The notes under the pieces: model-generated
Told to the model about the DNA's origin: nothing
The model's database searches: none
Seen by the model: only the letters and a program-made list of their open reading frames with translations
In this document: positions 16,610 to 25,178 of the stretch, in pieces
Numbering within the stretch: the first letter of the stretch is position 1
Layout of the letters: the number at the start of each line of letters is the position of its first letter
Source: Lachnospiraceae bacterium
GTDB taxonomy: Bacteria > Bacillota > Clostridia > Lachnospirales > Lachnospiraceae
Reading direction: 5' to 3'
NCBI GenBank assembly: GCA_017517305.1
Contig: JAFWZV010000020.1
Span: 111,634-175,633 of the forward strand
Length of the DNA stretch: 64,000 bases
Translations under genes and position numbers: made by a program

Positions 16610-18214
16610 ATGGTGATCAAAAAGGAAAGGTTTTTAATTCACGCAGTTATACTAGCTGTGGCCGGCTTCGTATCCCGAGCTTTAGGGCTACTTTACGCGG
16701 TTCCCTTGTACCACATAATCGGTGAGGAGGGAAATGGATACTACGGCACAGCCTATGAAATATACAATATGCTTCTTCTTATCACTGCCTACAGTATGCC
16801 CATGGCAATATCTAAGATAATGTCTGTGTATGTGGCAGAGAAAGATTATGTAAACTGCAAAAGACTGTTTAGAACCTGTCTTTTTTACGTGATTGTAGTA
16901 GGTGGAATAGGTGCTATTGTTACTTACATTTTCGCAGATAGTTTTGTTATAGTCCCGGCGGCTCTTTCTCTTAGGGTTATGGCGCCAACTATATTTTTCT
17001 CTGGGTTGCTAAGTGTGCTTAGAGGCTACACTCAGGCCCATAACACCATGGTTCCAACGGCTTTGTCTCAGATTGTGGAGCAGATTTTCAATGCTATATG
17101 CAGCATTATTTTTGCCTATGTTTTGGTCGGGTATGCTACGGATAATAAGACTGTAAATCTACCACCTACAGCCTACGGTGCCATGGGAAGCGCGTTGGGA
17201 ACTCTAATTGGTGTGCTGGTAGCTTTGACATTTATGATTATATACATTATGTTAACTAGAAAAAGCAGGAAAATGCTGTATCAGAAAAACACTTCTCCTG
17301 ATGTGGTGGATTCTCGTAATAAGCCAAAGGAGCCGGAGCCCTATTTTACATTGTTTAGAGTTATATTTGTGTACGCATCCCCTATAATTTTAACCAGCTT
17401 TTTATATAACCTATGTACAACCTTGGATATGAAAATCTTCTGGGATTGGGCTCTTGATAATGGTTATTCTCAGGAAACAGCAGCAAGGGTATTCGGTATA
17501 TTTTCCAGACAGTATTTGGTTTTAATCAATGTTCCAATAACTATAGCCTCTGCCATTTCCTCCTCCATGGTGCCTGGGTTATCTGTTGCATTTTCCTCAG
17601 AAGATATGACGGAGGTAAAGTTTAGAATAAGCAAGGCTGTAAGGACAGTGGTGTTATTTGCAGTGCCTTCAGTGGTGGGTCTTTCGGTTTTGGCTAAGCC
17701 TATTATGCAGCTGTTGTTTAAGGGCACCAACGATGCTGCATCAGATGCATTGATACTAGGAAGCATTTCTGTGCTGTTCTTCTCTGTGGGAACGGTTTTA
17801 ACCAGCGGACTTCAGACCATGGGCAAAAGCTTTATAGCAATCAAAAATGTAGCCAGAGCCCTTATTATTCACATCCTGTATCTAGTGGGAATGCTCAAAT
17901 TGTCTGGTAGCATCATGGGAATTTTGGTTACAGGCTCAGTGCTTTATTCTATGGTTATGTGCTTTGCGAATATTAAGTCCATGGAGAAAATCTTTGACTG
18001 CAAATTAAGGCTTATAAGCGTTATGGGAAAGCCTGTTTTAGCATCCCTGCTTATGGCATTGGTGGCAGCTATAGGAGTGAAAGTTTTAGATAGCTGGGGA
18101 TTTAATAATTTTTGGAGTGTATTAATAACCATAGTTGTATCAATATTAGTTTATTTTATGATGTTCTATTTTAACAGAGATTACAAAGATAAAGGTATCT
18201 TTTATAATTTATAA
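16610..18214 (+). CDS. SpoVB/MurJ-type polysaccharide or lipid flippase
   Basis: A 534-residue membrane protein of the PST/MOP superfamily with about 14 hydrophobic helices. 'FVSRALGLLYAVPLY' in the first helix and 'GYTQAHNTMVPTALSQIVEQIF' around residue 145 are hallmarks of the SpoVB/YtgP/YkvU family. These proteins flip undecaprenyl-linked cell-wall precursors across the membrane. AGGAGG is only three bases from the ATG at 16610 and six from an in-frame GTG at 16613, so GTG may be the true start. It stands alone between the RiPP terminator and rubrerythrin. Confidence 0.85.
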   Translation: MVIKKERFLIHAVILAVAGFVSRALGLLYAVPLYHIIGEEGNGYYGTAYEIYNMLLLITAYSMPMAISKIMSVYVAEKDYVNCKRLFRTCLFYVIVVGGIGAIVTYIFADSFVIVPAALSLRVMAPTIFFSGLLSVLRGYTQAHNTMVPTALSQIVEQIFNAICSIIFAYVLVGYATDNKTVNLPPTAYGAMGSALGTLIGVLVALTFMIIYIMLTRKSRKMLYQKNTSPDVVDSRNKPKEPEPYFTLFRVIFVYASPIILTSFLYNLCTTLDMKIFWDWALDNGYSQETAARVFGIFSRQYLVLINVPITIASAISSSMVPGLSVAFSSEDMTEVKFRISKAVRTVVLFAVPSVVGLSVLAKPIMQLLFKGTNDAASDALILGSISVLFFSVGTVLTSGLQTMGKSFIAIKNVARALIIHILYLVGMLKLSGSIMGILVTGSVLYSMVMCFANIKSMEKIFDCKLRLISVMGKPVLASLLMALVAAIGVKVLDSWGFNNFWSVLITIVVSILVYFMMFYFNRDYKDKGIFYNL

Positions 18215-18282
18215 CTTTATTTTGCAGGTATAATTTGGTAAAATATGGGTACATTTTCTATAGAAAGGAAGGTATATAAAAT

Positions 18283-18822
18283 ATGGAATTAAAGGGTTCA
18301 AGAACAGAGGCCAATCTTATGGCTGCATTTGCAGGAGAGTCACAGGCTACTAACAAGTACAGATACTACGCTTCAAAGGCAAAGAAGGATGGCTATGTGC
18401 AGATTGCAAATATATTCGAGGAGACTGCAAATAACGAGAAGGAGCATGCAAAGCTTTGGTTTAAGCTTCTTCATGGAGGAGCAGTTCCAGGAACTATTGA
18501 GAATCTTAAGGATGCTGCTGCAGGTGAGAACTATGAGTGGACTGACATGTATGCAGAGTTTGCTAAGGTAGCTAGAGAGGAAGGCTTCGAGGATATTGCA
18601 AGACAGTTTGACGGTGTTGCAGCTATCGAGAAGGAGCATGAGGAACGTTATAGAAAGCTTCTTGCTAACATCGAGGGAGATCTTGTATTCTCTAAGGATG
18701 GAGATGTAATCTGGCAGTGTATCAACTGTGGACACATCTGCATCGGACAGAAGGCACCTGAGGTTTGTCCAGTGTGTGCTCATCCACAGAGTTACTTCCA
18801 GGTAAAGGCTGAGAATTACTAA
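18283..18822 (+). CDS. rbr: rubrerythrin
   Basis: A 179-residue protein. The first ~135 residues form a ferritin-like diiron domain with the paired E...ExxH signatures ('[14 protein letters not shown]', '[12 protein letters not shown]'). The C-terminal rubredoxin-like domain has 'CINCG' and '[11 protein letters not shown]' (two CxxC). It reduces hydrogen peroxide in the cytoplasm of anaerobes using electrons from reduced pyridine nucleotide via rubredoxin. The codon usage is strongly biased to GAG and AAG, as in highly expressed genes of this genome. It is followed by a very strong hairpin. Confidence 0.97.
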   Translation: MELKGSRTEANLMAAFAGESQATNKYRYYASKAKKDGYVQIANIFEETANNEKEHAKLWFKLLHGGAVPGTIENLKDAAAGENYEWTDMYAEFAKVAREEGFEDIARQFDGVAAIEKEHEERYRKLLANIEGDLVFSKDGDVIWQCINCGHICIGQKAPEVCPVCAHPQSYFQVKAENY

Positions 18823-18975
18823 GCATTAGCAACGAGCCATGCACACATAAAAAGGAACTCATACACAAGCTTGCTTAAGTGTATGAGTTCCTTTTTATGT
18901 GTATACGGCGACTGCCGCGATACCAATCATGCAAGCATTGCTTGCATGGTTGGGAAGCATGGCTCGTTGCTATGC
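18823..18975. repeat. multi-armed palindromic intergenic element
   Basis: Outer arms 18823-18842 and 18957-18975 are complementary apart from one missing base. Between them lie three hairpins: perfect 24-bp arms at 18843-18866/18879-18902; GTAT-CGGC/GCCG-ATAC at 18901-18923; and 14-bp arms at 18923-18936/18940-18953 with one G-U pair. The right outer arm covers the stop codon of the convergent diguanylate cyclase gene. It may be a mobile palindromic repeat or a structured transcript end. Confidence 0.7.
18843..18902. terminator. bidirectional terminator between rubrerythrin and diguanylate cyclase
   Basis: Perfect 24-bp inverted repeat with a 12-base loop; the stem carries AAAAAGG on the left and CCTTTTT on the right, so both convergent genes can terminate here. 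Confidence 0.8.
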
Positions 18976-20022
18976 ACAAACAACCCTATTTCTTCCACTT
19001 TCCTTAGCTTCATACAGTGCCTTGTCTGCATCTGTAATAGCATTTTCATAATTTACACCATCATATTTTGCAACTCCAAGAGATATGGTTACAGGGCATA
19101 CATCATTGTCGGTAACCGCAACCTTTTCCCTGATTCGTTCAGCTACATTAACAGCTTGCTCTATAGGACAGCTTGGCATGATTACTACGAATTCCTCGCC
19201 ACCCCAACGTATTATGTAGTCGTTTGAACGAGTACAGCTTTTGATTACAGCTGCAACAGTAGCCAGCACCTGGTCACCCTTATCATGTCCATAGGTGTCA
19301 TTAATATTCTTGAAGAAATCTATGTCAGCCATAAGAACACTAATGGAGTCTATATTTTCAAAATTGAATTTCCATCCGCTTACAATAGAAGGAAGCTTGT
19401 GACGGTTGTACACCTTAGTAAGTGGATCCATAACCAAAGAATCCTCTAGCTGATGCTTGGTTGTATATGTATCATAGTAAACTCCACACATAACATAATT
19501 GGTTGCGATAATACCAATCATACAAGGAAGTCCCAGCGAGAACATTAAGTCGATATTCTCATAATGATTAAATTGGTGGGATATGATTATATTTAGGAAC
19601 ACCCCACAATGAGAAATAGTGCTTAACCAAAATGGTGAGGCAAAGGTACAGGCCATAAATACTATATGCATAATGATAAAGCCCTCACTGGCGTGGGTTT
19701 TGTCTGGCAAATAGTATATGGCACCAATGGTACACCACATCATCATATGAGCCATAAACTGGGAGAAGATAGACATTATGACATAGTTAGTACATTTGGC
19801 GTTAACTATAAGAAATGCTATGAGGGGAACTAGAATAAAAGTTCTCTGAAACAGAGTCTCCCAGGCAAAACGCCCAAATAGCTGGCAATCCGATATAAAA
19901 TATGTAATTGAGGCAAGGGATGCGAAGAAAACCACGTATGTATTAAACTTTCTGTAATACAAAAACTTCGATTGCAGAAAGTTCTTCTTTTCATCGCCCT
20001 TAAGTTTTAGATATGTGTTCAT
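18970..20022 (-). CDS. membrane diguanylate cyclase (GGDEF)
   Basis: A 350-residue protein with about six N-terminal membrane helices (residues ~28-185) and a C-terminal GGDEF domain. The active site reads 'RWGGEEFVV', with the metal-binding aspartate in 'VLMADIDFFKNIND' and the substrate asparagine in 'DPLTKVYNRHKL'. 'RSND' lies five residues before GGEEF and fits the RxxD inhibitory site, so product inhibition is expected. It makes cyclic di-GMP from GTP at the membrane; the sensor ligand is unknown. No EAL domain is present. The gene faces rubrerythrin and stands alone. Confidence 0.93.
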   Translation of the reverse strand: MNTYLKLKGDEKKNFLQSKFLYYRKFNTYVVFFASLASITYFISDCQLFGRFAWETLFQRTFILVPLIAFLIVNAKCTNYVIMSIFSQFMAHMMMWCTIGAIYYLPDKTHASEGFIIMHIVFMACTFASPFWLSTISHCGVFLNIIISHQFNHYENIDLMFSLGLPCMIGIIATNYVMCGVYYDTYTTKHQLEDSLVMDPLTKVYNRHKLPSIVSGWKFNFENIDSISVLMADIDFFKNINDTYGHDKGDQVLATVAAVIKSCTRSNDYIIRWGGEEFVVIMPSCPIEQAVNVAERIREKVAVTDNDVCPVTISLGVAKYDGVNYENAITDADKALYEAKESGRNRVVCA

Positions 20023-20139
20023 AATATAGACCTCATTTGATGATACATAAATAACAAAGCATCAAAAAACATTTAAAAGATACTAGTATTTTATCATAAT
20101 TTATATAATTTATCGACACAAAATAGTTTAAAATTAATG

Positions 20140-20670
20140 TTATTTTCCTGAAACTATAGGAAAGCTTTCTGTGCCCTGTGGAAATGGATAAAAAATTCCC
20201 ACAGTAGGTGATTTAAATGTGAATACTCCAAATGCTATGGTGAATAATACAAATGTAGCCAAAGCGGTATATGCGCTATAAACGTTATCCTCTGGAGCAA
20301 GAATATTATCTAAAACCAAAGTTGTTAATAAGCCTATGAAAAATGTAGCCACATTAAACCACTCTATAACTCTGCCTGTAATCCCAAAGACTGTGAAGAA
20401 AAGTACCACTATAACTAACATACCACCCATTATGGACAGTATACGTCGCTTTAAAAATCCGGGGCCTGTATTACCACGGAAGCTATCCCAGATAGTTGCG
20501 AAAAGCATTGGGAAAAATAATAGCTTAAGGTGCTCCCAAGTGGATTCATTGGTTGCTGAAAAAAGTCCTATAATTTTATTTTGGCCTGACCAATCATAGG
20601 CAAAATGAAGCAATACCCCCATTGCCGCAAGAATGATATATCTAATCAGCCCATTTTTTGTTTTGTTCAT
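20140..20670 (-). CDS. DUF6512-like membrane protein
   Basis: A 176-residue protein with five or so hydrophobic helices. 'LLHFAYDWSGQNKIIGLFSATNESTWEHLKLLFFP' around residues 20-55 resembles, from memory, the conserved block of DUF6512 proteins of Lachnospiraceae and Clostridia. The frame continues 20 codons upstream, but AGGTAA eight bases before the ATG at 20670 and the start of the hydrophobic helix favour this shorter form. No function is known for the family. It is divergently oriented from the Nudix gene. Confidence 0.65.
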   Translation of the reverse strand: MNKTKNGLIRYIILAAMGVLLHFAYDWSGQNKIIGLFSATNESTWEHLKLLFFPMLFATIWDSFRGNTGPGFLKRRILSIMGGMLVIVVLFFTVFGITGRVIEWFNVATFFIGLLTTLVLDNILAPEDNVYSAYTALATFVLFTIAFGVFTFKSPTVGIFYPFPQGTESFPIVSGK

Positions 20671-20748
20671 TATATTTACCTGCTTAATAATATTTTTCAT
20701 AGTATATGAAATTCTCGTAAAAAAATGCATTACTTTGCATCTGATTTA

Positions 20749-20757
20749 TGCTATACT
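20749..20757 (+). promoter_or_regulatory. extended -10 promoter for the Nudix gene
   Basis: TGCTATACT fits TG-N-TATAAT with one mismatch and lies about 40 bases before the start at 20798. A -35 hexamer is not clear. Confidence 0.35.
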
Positions 20758-20797
20758 ATTATAGCTTAAATTTATGAAAGGTAAGTCAGTTCGTCTT

Positions 20798-21259
20798 ATG
20801 AAGCTAACCACACTTTGTTATATTGAAAATGATGATAGCTATCTTATGATGTATCGCAATAAGAAAAACAAGGACCAAAGCCAGGGCAAATGGCTGGGTG
20901 TAGGTGGCAAGCTAGAGGAGGGTGAAAGCCCTGAAGAATGCGTCCTTCGTGAAGTATTTGAAGAGACAGGACTAAGGCTTACAAGCTTTACATCTAGAGG
21001 AGTAATAACATTTATCTCAGATATCTGGGAGGACGAGCTTATGTTTATGTTTACTGCGGATGCATATGAAGGGGACATAAATAAAACCTGTGATGAAGGA
21101 GAGCTGGCCTGGATTAAAAAGTCAGAGATTATGAATTTAAACCTGTGGGAGGGTGATAGAAACTTTCTTCAGGATTTGATAGATGGTAAGCCCTTGGTTA
21201 ATATGAAGCTTACTTACGAGGGAGACAAGCTTGTTTCCTGTGAGAAATATTACGATTAA
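20798..21259 (+). CDS. Nudix hydrolase, MutT/8-oxo-dGTPase type
   Basis: A 153-residue protein with a complete Nudix box: 'GGKLEEGESPEECVLREVFEETGL' follows Gx5Ex7REUxEExGU. The N-terminus 'MKLTTLCYIENDDSYLMMYRNKK' matches clostridial 8-oxo-dGTP diphosphatases, which remove oxidised nucleotides. An ATG eight codons upstream (20774) is in frame, but homologues begin at MKLTT; neither start has a strong ribosome-binding site. Substrate specificity is inferred from family resemblance. Confidence 0.85.
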   Translation: MKLTTLCYIENDDSYLMMYRNKKNKDQSQGKWLGVGGKLEEGESPEECVLREVFEETGLRLTSFTSRGVITFISDIWEDELMFMFTADAYEGDINKTCDEGELAWIKKSEIMNLNLWEGDRNFLQDLIDGKPLVNMKLTYEGDKLVSCEKYYD

Positions 21260-21332
21260 GGGTCAGTGGACGGTATACAGAAGCTGTTGCTTACCTTAAT
21301 CTGAACACACATTATGTAAACTAGAAAGGAGA

Positions 21333-21410
21333 ATGCCGAATATAGCTAGGAACATGGTTATAACTAGAAAATGTCCTTATGCTAATGCTATAACTCGGCA
21401 GATAAGATAA
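21333..21410 (+). CDS. 25-codon small ORF upstream of zinc-ribbon gene
   Basis: ATG at 21333 has a strong AAAGGAG site and opens a 25-codon frame (MPNIARNMVITRKCPYANAI...) that stops two bases before the ATG of the next gene. The next gene itself has a poor ribosome-binding site, so translation of this leader may feed ribosomes into it. It could be a real micropeptide, a coupling leader or chance. Confidence 0.35.
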   Translation: MPNIARNMVITRKCPYANAITRQIR

Positions 21411-21411
21411 T

Positions 21412-21678
21412 ATGTATTATGTACCAGATGGCACTACAAAGTGCGGATATTACCAATGTGAAAGCTGTGGGGAGAAGTTTCTTTCCCTTCAGACTATGAA
21501 TACTATAGATTGCATCTACTGTGAGCAGGATGTGGATCTTGAGATTGGTCCAGACGAGGATATGAGTACCTTGAAGGATACAGCAAAGCTTATTCAGGTG
21601 CTTGAAGGTGAGGATGTGGAAAAGATGGATACGCTTCTTAGCCTTGCTATTACAGGTGGTAATTACGACTGGATTTAG
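21412..21678 (+). CDS. small zinc-ribbon protein
   Basis: An 88-residue protein with 'CESCGEKF' and 'CIYCEQD' about 17 residues apart, a four-cysteine zinc ribbon, followed by an acidic helical tail ('GPDEDMSTLKDTAKLIQVLEGED'). No other motif is seen. It is 13 bases upstream of the prephenate dehydratase start, so co-transcription is likely. Function unknown. Confidence 0.65.
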   Translation: MYYVPDGTTKCGYYQCESCGEKFLSLQTMNTIDCIYCEQDVDLEIGPDEDMSTLKDTAKLIQVLEGEDVEKMDTLLSLAITGGNYDWI

Positions 21679-21691
21679 AGAGGATTTACAC

Positions 21692-22561
21692 ATGAAGATA
21701 GGAATACTTGGACCGGAAGGAACATTTAGCGACAAGGCATATATGGAATATTGCAAAAAGATTGGGGCAGAGCTTCAAGGTGAATACTACCCAACTATAG
21801 ACGAGGTATTTGAGGCGGTTTGCTCTGACAACGATATGGGAAATGAAGAGTCTTGCGACCTATGCATAGTTCCTATAGAGAATACCTTAGATGGCTATGT
21901 GCAAAGAACCTTAGACCTTCTTCTTGAGAAAAATGTATGCATCATCGATGAGAACAAGGTATCAGTTCAGTTTTCTCTTGTTGGAAATGTTAAGAGCTTG
22001 GATGAAATCAAAACTCTCTATGTTCAGTTCAAGGCAAATGGACAGTGCAGACAATTTATTAATTCTCTTAAGGGCGCCAAAATAATTTCCACAGAAAGCA
22101 ATATGGAATCCTACTACAAGCTTGGAGATGAGGAGGGGGCAGCAGCCATAGTTCCTCATCACATAGCAGTGAAGGAAACCGGCAGATTTGTAGTGGAAAA
22201 TGTTACTGATTCTGACCACAATCATACTAGATTTTTAATTGTAAAGAAGGGCTTGGCTAAGGATAACAAGGCAACCAATGCGCCTACTAATCCAAATGTC
22301 AAGGAAAAGGTTAGGGTACCTATATATGTTATGCCGGTGGAGGACAGACCTGGTATTCTCTTTGAGCTTCTTAAGAGCTTTAACGATAACAAGATTAATA
22401 TGATATCTATTATGTCCAGACCTACTAAGCAGGAGCTGGGAACCTATAATTTCTATATCGAAATCGATGGCAGAATGGAACGCTTAGATGTGATATTAGA
22501 TACTTTGGATGAAATCAGAAAGAGCAGTGATGTTAAGGTGTTGGGAATATACAAGGAATAG
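21692..22561 (+). CDS. pheA: prephenate dehydratase
   Basis: A 289-residue enzyme starting 'MKIGILGPEGTFSD'. The catalytic domain (1-~190) holds 'VPIENTLDGYV' and the TRF motif in 'NHTRFLIV'. The C-terminal ACT domain (~215-285, 'DRPGILFELLKSFNDNKINMISIMSRP') has MSRP where many have ESRP, the phenylalanine-binding element. It converts prephenate to phenylpyruvate, the committed step to phenylalanine, with feedback inhibition by Phe expected. The frame is open 30 codons upstream through the zinc-ribbon gene, but GAGG nine bases before the ATG at 21692 and homology set the start. It is the monofunctional form without chorismate mutase. Confidence 0.95.
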   Translation: MKIGILGPEGTFSDKAYMEYCKKIGAELQGEYYPTIDEVFEAVCSDNDMGNEESCDLCIVPIENTLDGYVQRTLDLLLEKNVCIIDENKVSVQFSLVGNVKSLDEIKTLYVQFKANGQCRQFINSLKGAKIISTESNMESYYKLGDEEGAAAIVPHHIAVKETGRFVVENVTDSDHNHTRFLIVKKGLAKDNKATNAPTNPNVKEKVRVPIYVMPVEDRPGILFELLKSFNDNKINMISIMSRPTKQELGTYNFYIEIDGRMERLDVILDTLDEIRKSSDVKVLGIYKE

Positions 22562-22596
22562 TAGCTTTAACAGATAATAGATGAAAGGAAGATGGT

Positions 22597-23034
22597 ATGG
22601 CAGAGAAAGATAATCAGGCTATAGAATCCCTGTCTCTTAACAAAGAGGACATTCTGGCTAAGCTTAAGGAAAAGGGACTAAGACTGACTGAACAGCGCAA
22701 GCTAATAGTTGATATAATTGCAAATGAAGAGTATTCATGCTGTAAGGAAATATATATATTGGCCCACAAGAAGGATGAAAGTATTGGTATAGCTACAGTG
22801 TATCGTATGTTAAATGTACTTGAGGAAATCGGCGCTGTCAGCAGGAAGAATATTCAGAAGGCTGCTTGCTCAGGACGATGCTGTGACATGAGTGGTGGCT
22901 GTACTGTTGTAACTGATAGTAAGAAGATTATTCTCTCTGAAGCAGATTTGCAGGAGGCATTAAAGTACATCATGGAGAAGAATGGCTACGAGAAGGCTGA
23001 GGAGATTAAGGCTGTACTCATTAATCAGGAGTAG
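22597..23034 (+). CDS. Fur-family regulator with Cys-rich, non-canonical C-terminus
   Basis: Residues ~15-90 form the Fur winged helix ('KGLRLTEQRKLIVDII', 'IGIATVYRMLNVLEEIGAV'). The usual C-terminal dimerisation domain with its HHDH metal site is missing. In its place is 'ACSGRCCDMSGGC' at ~99-111 with four cysteines, then a short helical tail. It may sense metal or oxidation through these cysteines, so it is neither a standard Fur, Zur nor PerR. An AAAGGAAG-type site precedes the ATG. Targets are unknown. Confidence 0.8.
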   Translation: MAEKDNQAIESLSLNKEDILAKLKEKGLRLTEQRKLIVDIIANEEYSCCKEIYILAHKKDESIGIATVYRMLNVLEEIGAVSRKNIQKAACSGRCCDMSGGCTVVTDSKKIILSEADLQEALKYIMEKNGYEKAEEIKAVLINQE

Positions 23035-23117
23035 TGTGTAGATTACATTAGAAATATGATCTGGCCTGAATAAGAGGAATGTGATTCGCCTTTTAGGCAG
23101 ATAGTGAGGAGTATATT

Positions 23118-23873
23118 ATGAAATTTATATCATGGAATGTAAATGGTCTTAGGGCCTGCATGACAAAGGGCTTTATGGACTTTTTCGATAAAATGGATGC
23201 AGATTTTTTTTGCTTGCAGGAGATTAAATTATCTGAGGGACAGATAGAGTGGGAGAAGGAAGGTTACCATGCATATTGGAATTACGCTGAGAAGAAGGGA
23301 TATTCCGGAACAGCTATATTTACCAAGCATGAGCCTATAAGTGTGGCATATGGCATAGGCATAGATGAGCACGACCATGAGGGAAGAGTTATAACCCTAG
23401 AGTATGAGGATTTCTATATGGTTACCTGTTACACACCAAACTCACAGAACGAGCTTGCAAGACTTGACTACAGAATGGTGTGGGAGGATGATTTTAGAGC
23501 TTATCTAAATGATTTGAAGGCTAAGAAGAGTGTATTAATCTGTGGCGACTTAAATGTGGCTCACAAGGAAATCGACCTTAAGAATCCTAAAACTAATCGT
23601 CGTAACGCCGGCTTTACAGATGAGGAGAGAGAGAAGATGACAGTTCTCCTAGAGTCAGGCTTTATAGATACATTTAGACATTTCTACCCTGATATGACAG
23701 ACATCTATTCCTGGTGGTCATATCGCTTTAAGGCTAGAGAGAAGAACGCAGGGTGGCGTATAGATTATTTCCTTGCTTCAGAGGACTTAAAGGACAAGCT
23801 TAAATCGGCTGCTATTCATACAGATATACTTGGATCAGACCATTGTCCGGTTGAGGTTCAGGTTGAGCTGTAA
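23118..23873 (+). CDS. xth: exodeoxyribonuclease III
   Basis: A 251-residue member of the exonuclease-endonuclease-phosphatase family. Motifs include 'SWNVNGLRA' (Asn), 'CLQEIKLS' (catalytic Glu), '[13 protein letters not shown]' (Asp and Asn), 'YSWWSYR' and '[10 protein letters not shown]' (Asp-His). It removes 3' blocking groups and cuts at abasic sites in base excision repair. TGAGGAG precedes the ATG. It stands alone, with a terminator 60 bases downstream. Confidence 0.95.
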   Translation: MKFISWNVNGLRACMTKGFMDFFDKMDADFFCLQEIKLSEGQIEWEKEGYHAYWNYAEKKGYSGTAIFTKHEPISVAYGIGIDEHDHEGRVITLEYEDFYMVTCYTPNSQNELARLDYRMVWEDDFRAYLNDLKAKKSVLICGDLNVAHKEIDLKNPKTNRRNAGFTDEEREKMTVLLESGFIDTFRHFYPDMTDIYSWWSYRFKAREKNAGWRIDYFLASEDLKDKLKSAAIHTDILGSDHCPVEVQVEL

Positions 23874-23931
23874 TAGCAATTGGAGTATGGGTACAAACTG
23901 TAACATTGATTGTAATGAAATTACAGACAAT

Positions 23932-23979
23932 TGTCAGGCGTTAGCCGGTTTTATAACCTGCTACTGCCTGACATTTTTT
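23932..23979 (+). terminator. intrinsic terminator after exonuclease III
   Basis: TGTCAGGC (23932-23939) pairs with GCCTGACA (23966-23973), with a partly paired interior, followed by TTTTTT. Confidence 0.75.
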
Positions 23980-24048
23980 ATTAATTGGTGAATATAAATT
24001 AATTATGCATGCATTTGTATAAAATATCTAAAAAATATTTGATTATGG

Positions 24049-24076
24049 TTGAAATATACGACAAATGTTATATAAT
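24049..24076 (+). promoter_or_regulatory. sigma-A promoter of the phosphofructokinase gene
   Basis: TTGAAA at 24049-24054 and TATAAT at 24071-24076 with a 16-base spacer, about 50 bases before the start codon. Confidence 0.6.
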
Positions 24077-24128
24077 GGACATAGGGGTTTTTAAACACGT
24101 ACAATTACATTTAAGGAGGTAGCAAGAC

Positions 24129-25031
24129 ATGATTTATACCGTAACTTTTAATCCATCACTTGACTACGTAGTGACAGTTCCAGACCTTAAGGTTGGAAGC
24201 TTAAACAGGGCATCATCAGAGAAGGTTCTGCCAGGTGGTAAGGGTATCAACGTATCTATTGTTCTTACTAACTTAGGTATAGAGAACAAGGCTATAGGCT
24301 TTATCTCAGGATTTACCGGCAAGGTTCTTAAGGACTTGCTTAGAGAGCGCGGAATCAATTCTGATTTCATTAAGCTTGACAGAGGTCTTACAAGAATCAA
24401 TGTTAAGGTTAGAGGCGAAGAAGAGACTGAGATTAACTGTCAGGGACCACGTGTAGATGATGTGTATATCGGAGAGCTTTATGAGAAGCTTGATTATCTT
24501 GACGCTGATGATTATTTGGTTCTTGCAGGTAGTATTCCAGATACCATGCCTAAGTCACTTTACCAGGAGATTCTCCACAGACTTAAGGACAATGGTCTTA
24601 AGGTTATCGTTGATGCTACAGGCGAGCTACTCTTAAATGTACTTCCATATAAGCCATTCCTTATTAAGCCAAACGATGTTGAGCTTGGCAATCTCTTCGA
24701 TGTAGAGATTAATACTAAGGATGACGTTATTACATACGCTAAGAAGCTTCAGGAGAAGGGAGCTAGAAATGTTCTTGTTTCAAGAGCTGAGAAGGGCGCT
24801 ATTCTTGTAACAGAGGATGGAAATGTATATGAGCACGCAGCACCACAGGGAGAGGTTCTTAACTCAGTAGGAGCAGGAGACTCTATGTTGGCAGGCTTCC
24901 TTGCAGGCTATACAGCTGATGGCGATATGGATAAGGCTCTTAAGCTTGGTATCTGCGCAGGTTCAGCAAGTGCATTCTCAGAGGATTTAGCTACTCAGAG
25001 AGAAGTAGATGCTTTGATGGCTAGCTTCTAA
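24129..25031 (+). CDS. fruK: 1-phosphofructokinase family sugar kinase
   Basis: A 300-residue PfkB/ribokinase-type kinase. 'MIYTVTFNPSLDYVVTVPDL' and 'PGGKGINVSIVLTNLG' are typical of FruK/LacC, and the catalytic 'NSVGAGDSMLAGFLAG' near residue 250 holds the general base aspartate. It phosphorylates fructose-1-phosphate (or tagatose-6-phosphate) with ATP. No PTS or DeoR regulator gene is adjacent, which is unusual for fruK, so its substrate is less certain. Codon usage looks highly expressed. AAGGAGG precedes the ATG and a strong terminator follows. Confidence 0.85.
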   Translation: MIYTVTFNPSLDYVVTVPDLKVGSLNRASSEKVLPGGKGINVSIVLTNLGIENKAIGFISGFTGKVLKDLLRERGINSDFIKLDRGLTRINVKVRGEEETEINCQGPRVDDVYIGELYEKLDYLDADDYLVLAGSIPDTMPKSLYQEILHRLKDNGLKVIVDATGELLLNVLPYKPFLIKPNDVELGNLFDVEINTKDDVITYAKKLQEKGARNVLVSRAEKGAILVTEDGNVYEHAAPQGEVLNSVGAGDSMLAGFLAGYTADGDMDKALKLGICAGSASAFSEDLATQREVDALMASF

Positions 25032-25045
25032 ATCAAAGATTTTAT

Positions 25046-25077
25046 ATCCCGGCACTAGATAGTGTCGGGATTTTTTA
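25046..25077 (+). terminator. intrinsic terminator after the sugar kinase
   Basis: ATCCCGGCACTA (25046-25057) pairs with TAGTGTCGGGAT (25060-25071) with one G-U pair, followed by TTTTTT. Confidence 0.85.
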
Positions 25078-25092
25078 TTAAAAATTGTTTTA

Positions 25093-25131
25093 GATACATT
25101 TCAGATACATTTCTATGTTAAGATGCTATCT
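25093..25131 (+). promoter_or_regulatory. lipoprotein regulon box 1 (11-bp direct repeats) and promoter
   Basis: Two GATACATTTC repeats start at 25093 and 25104, exactly 11 bases apart. TGCTATCT at 25124-25131 is a likely extended -10. The second repeat lies where the -35 hexamer should be. The helical-turn spacing is typical of OmpR/PhoB-family response regulators. Confidence 0.6.
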
Positions 25132-25178
25132 GTAAATGTGTGTGTTTATGTTATACGGGGACAAAAAGGAGAAATGAA

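Noticed and set aside
18871-19227. 118-codon plus-strand frame
   Set aside because: It reads antisense through the GGDEF domain and through the palindromic element.
23667-23680. Additional GATACATTTAG motif
   Set aside because: A single copy inside the exonuclease III coding region with no second repeat; chance in AT-rich sequence.
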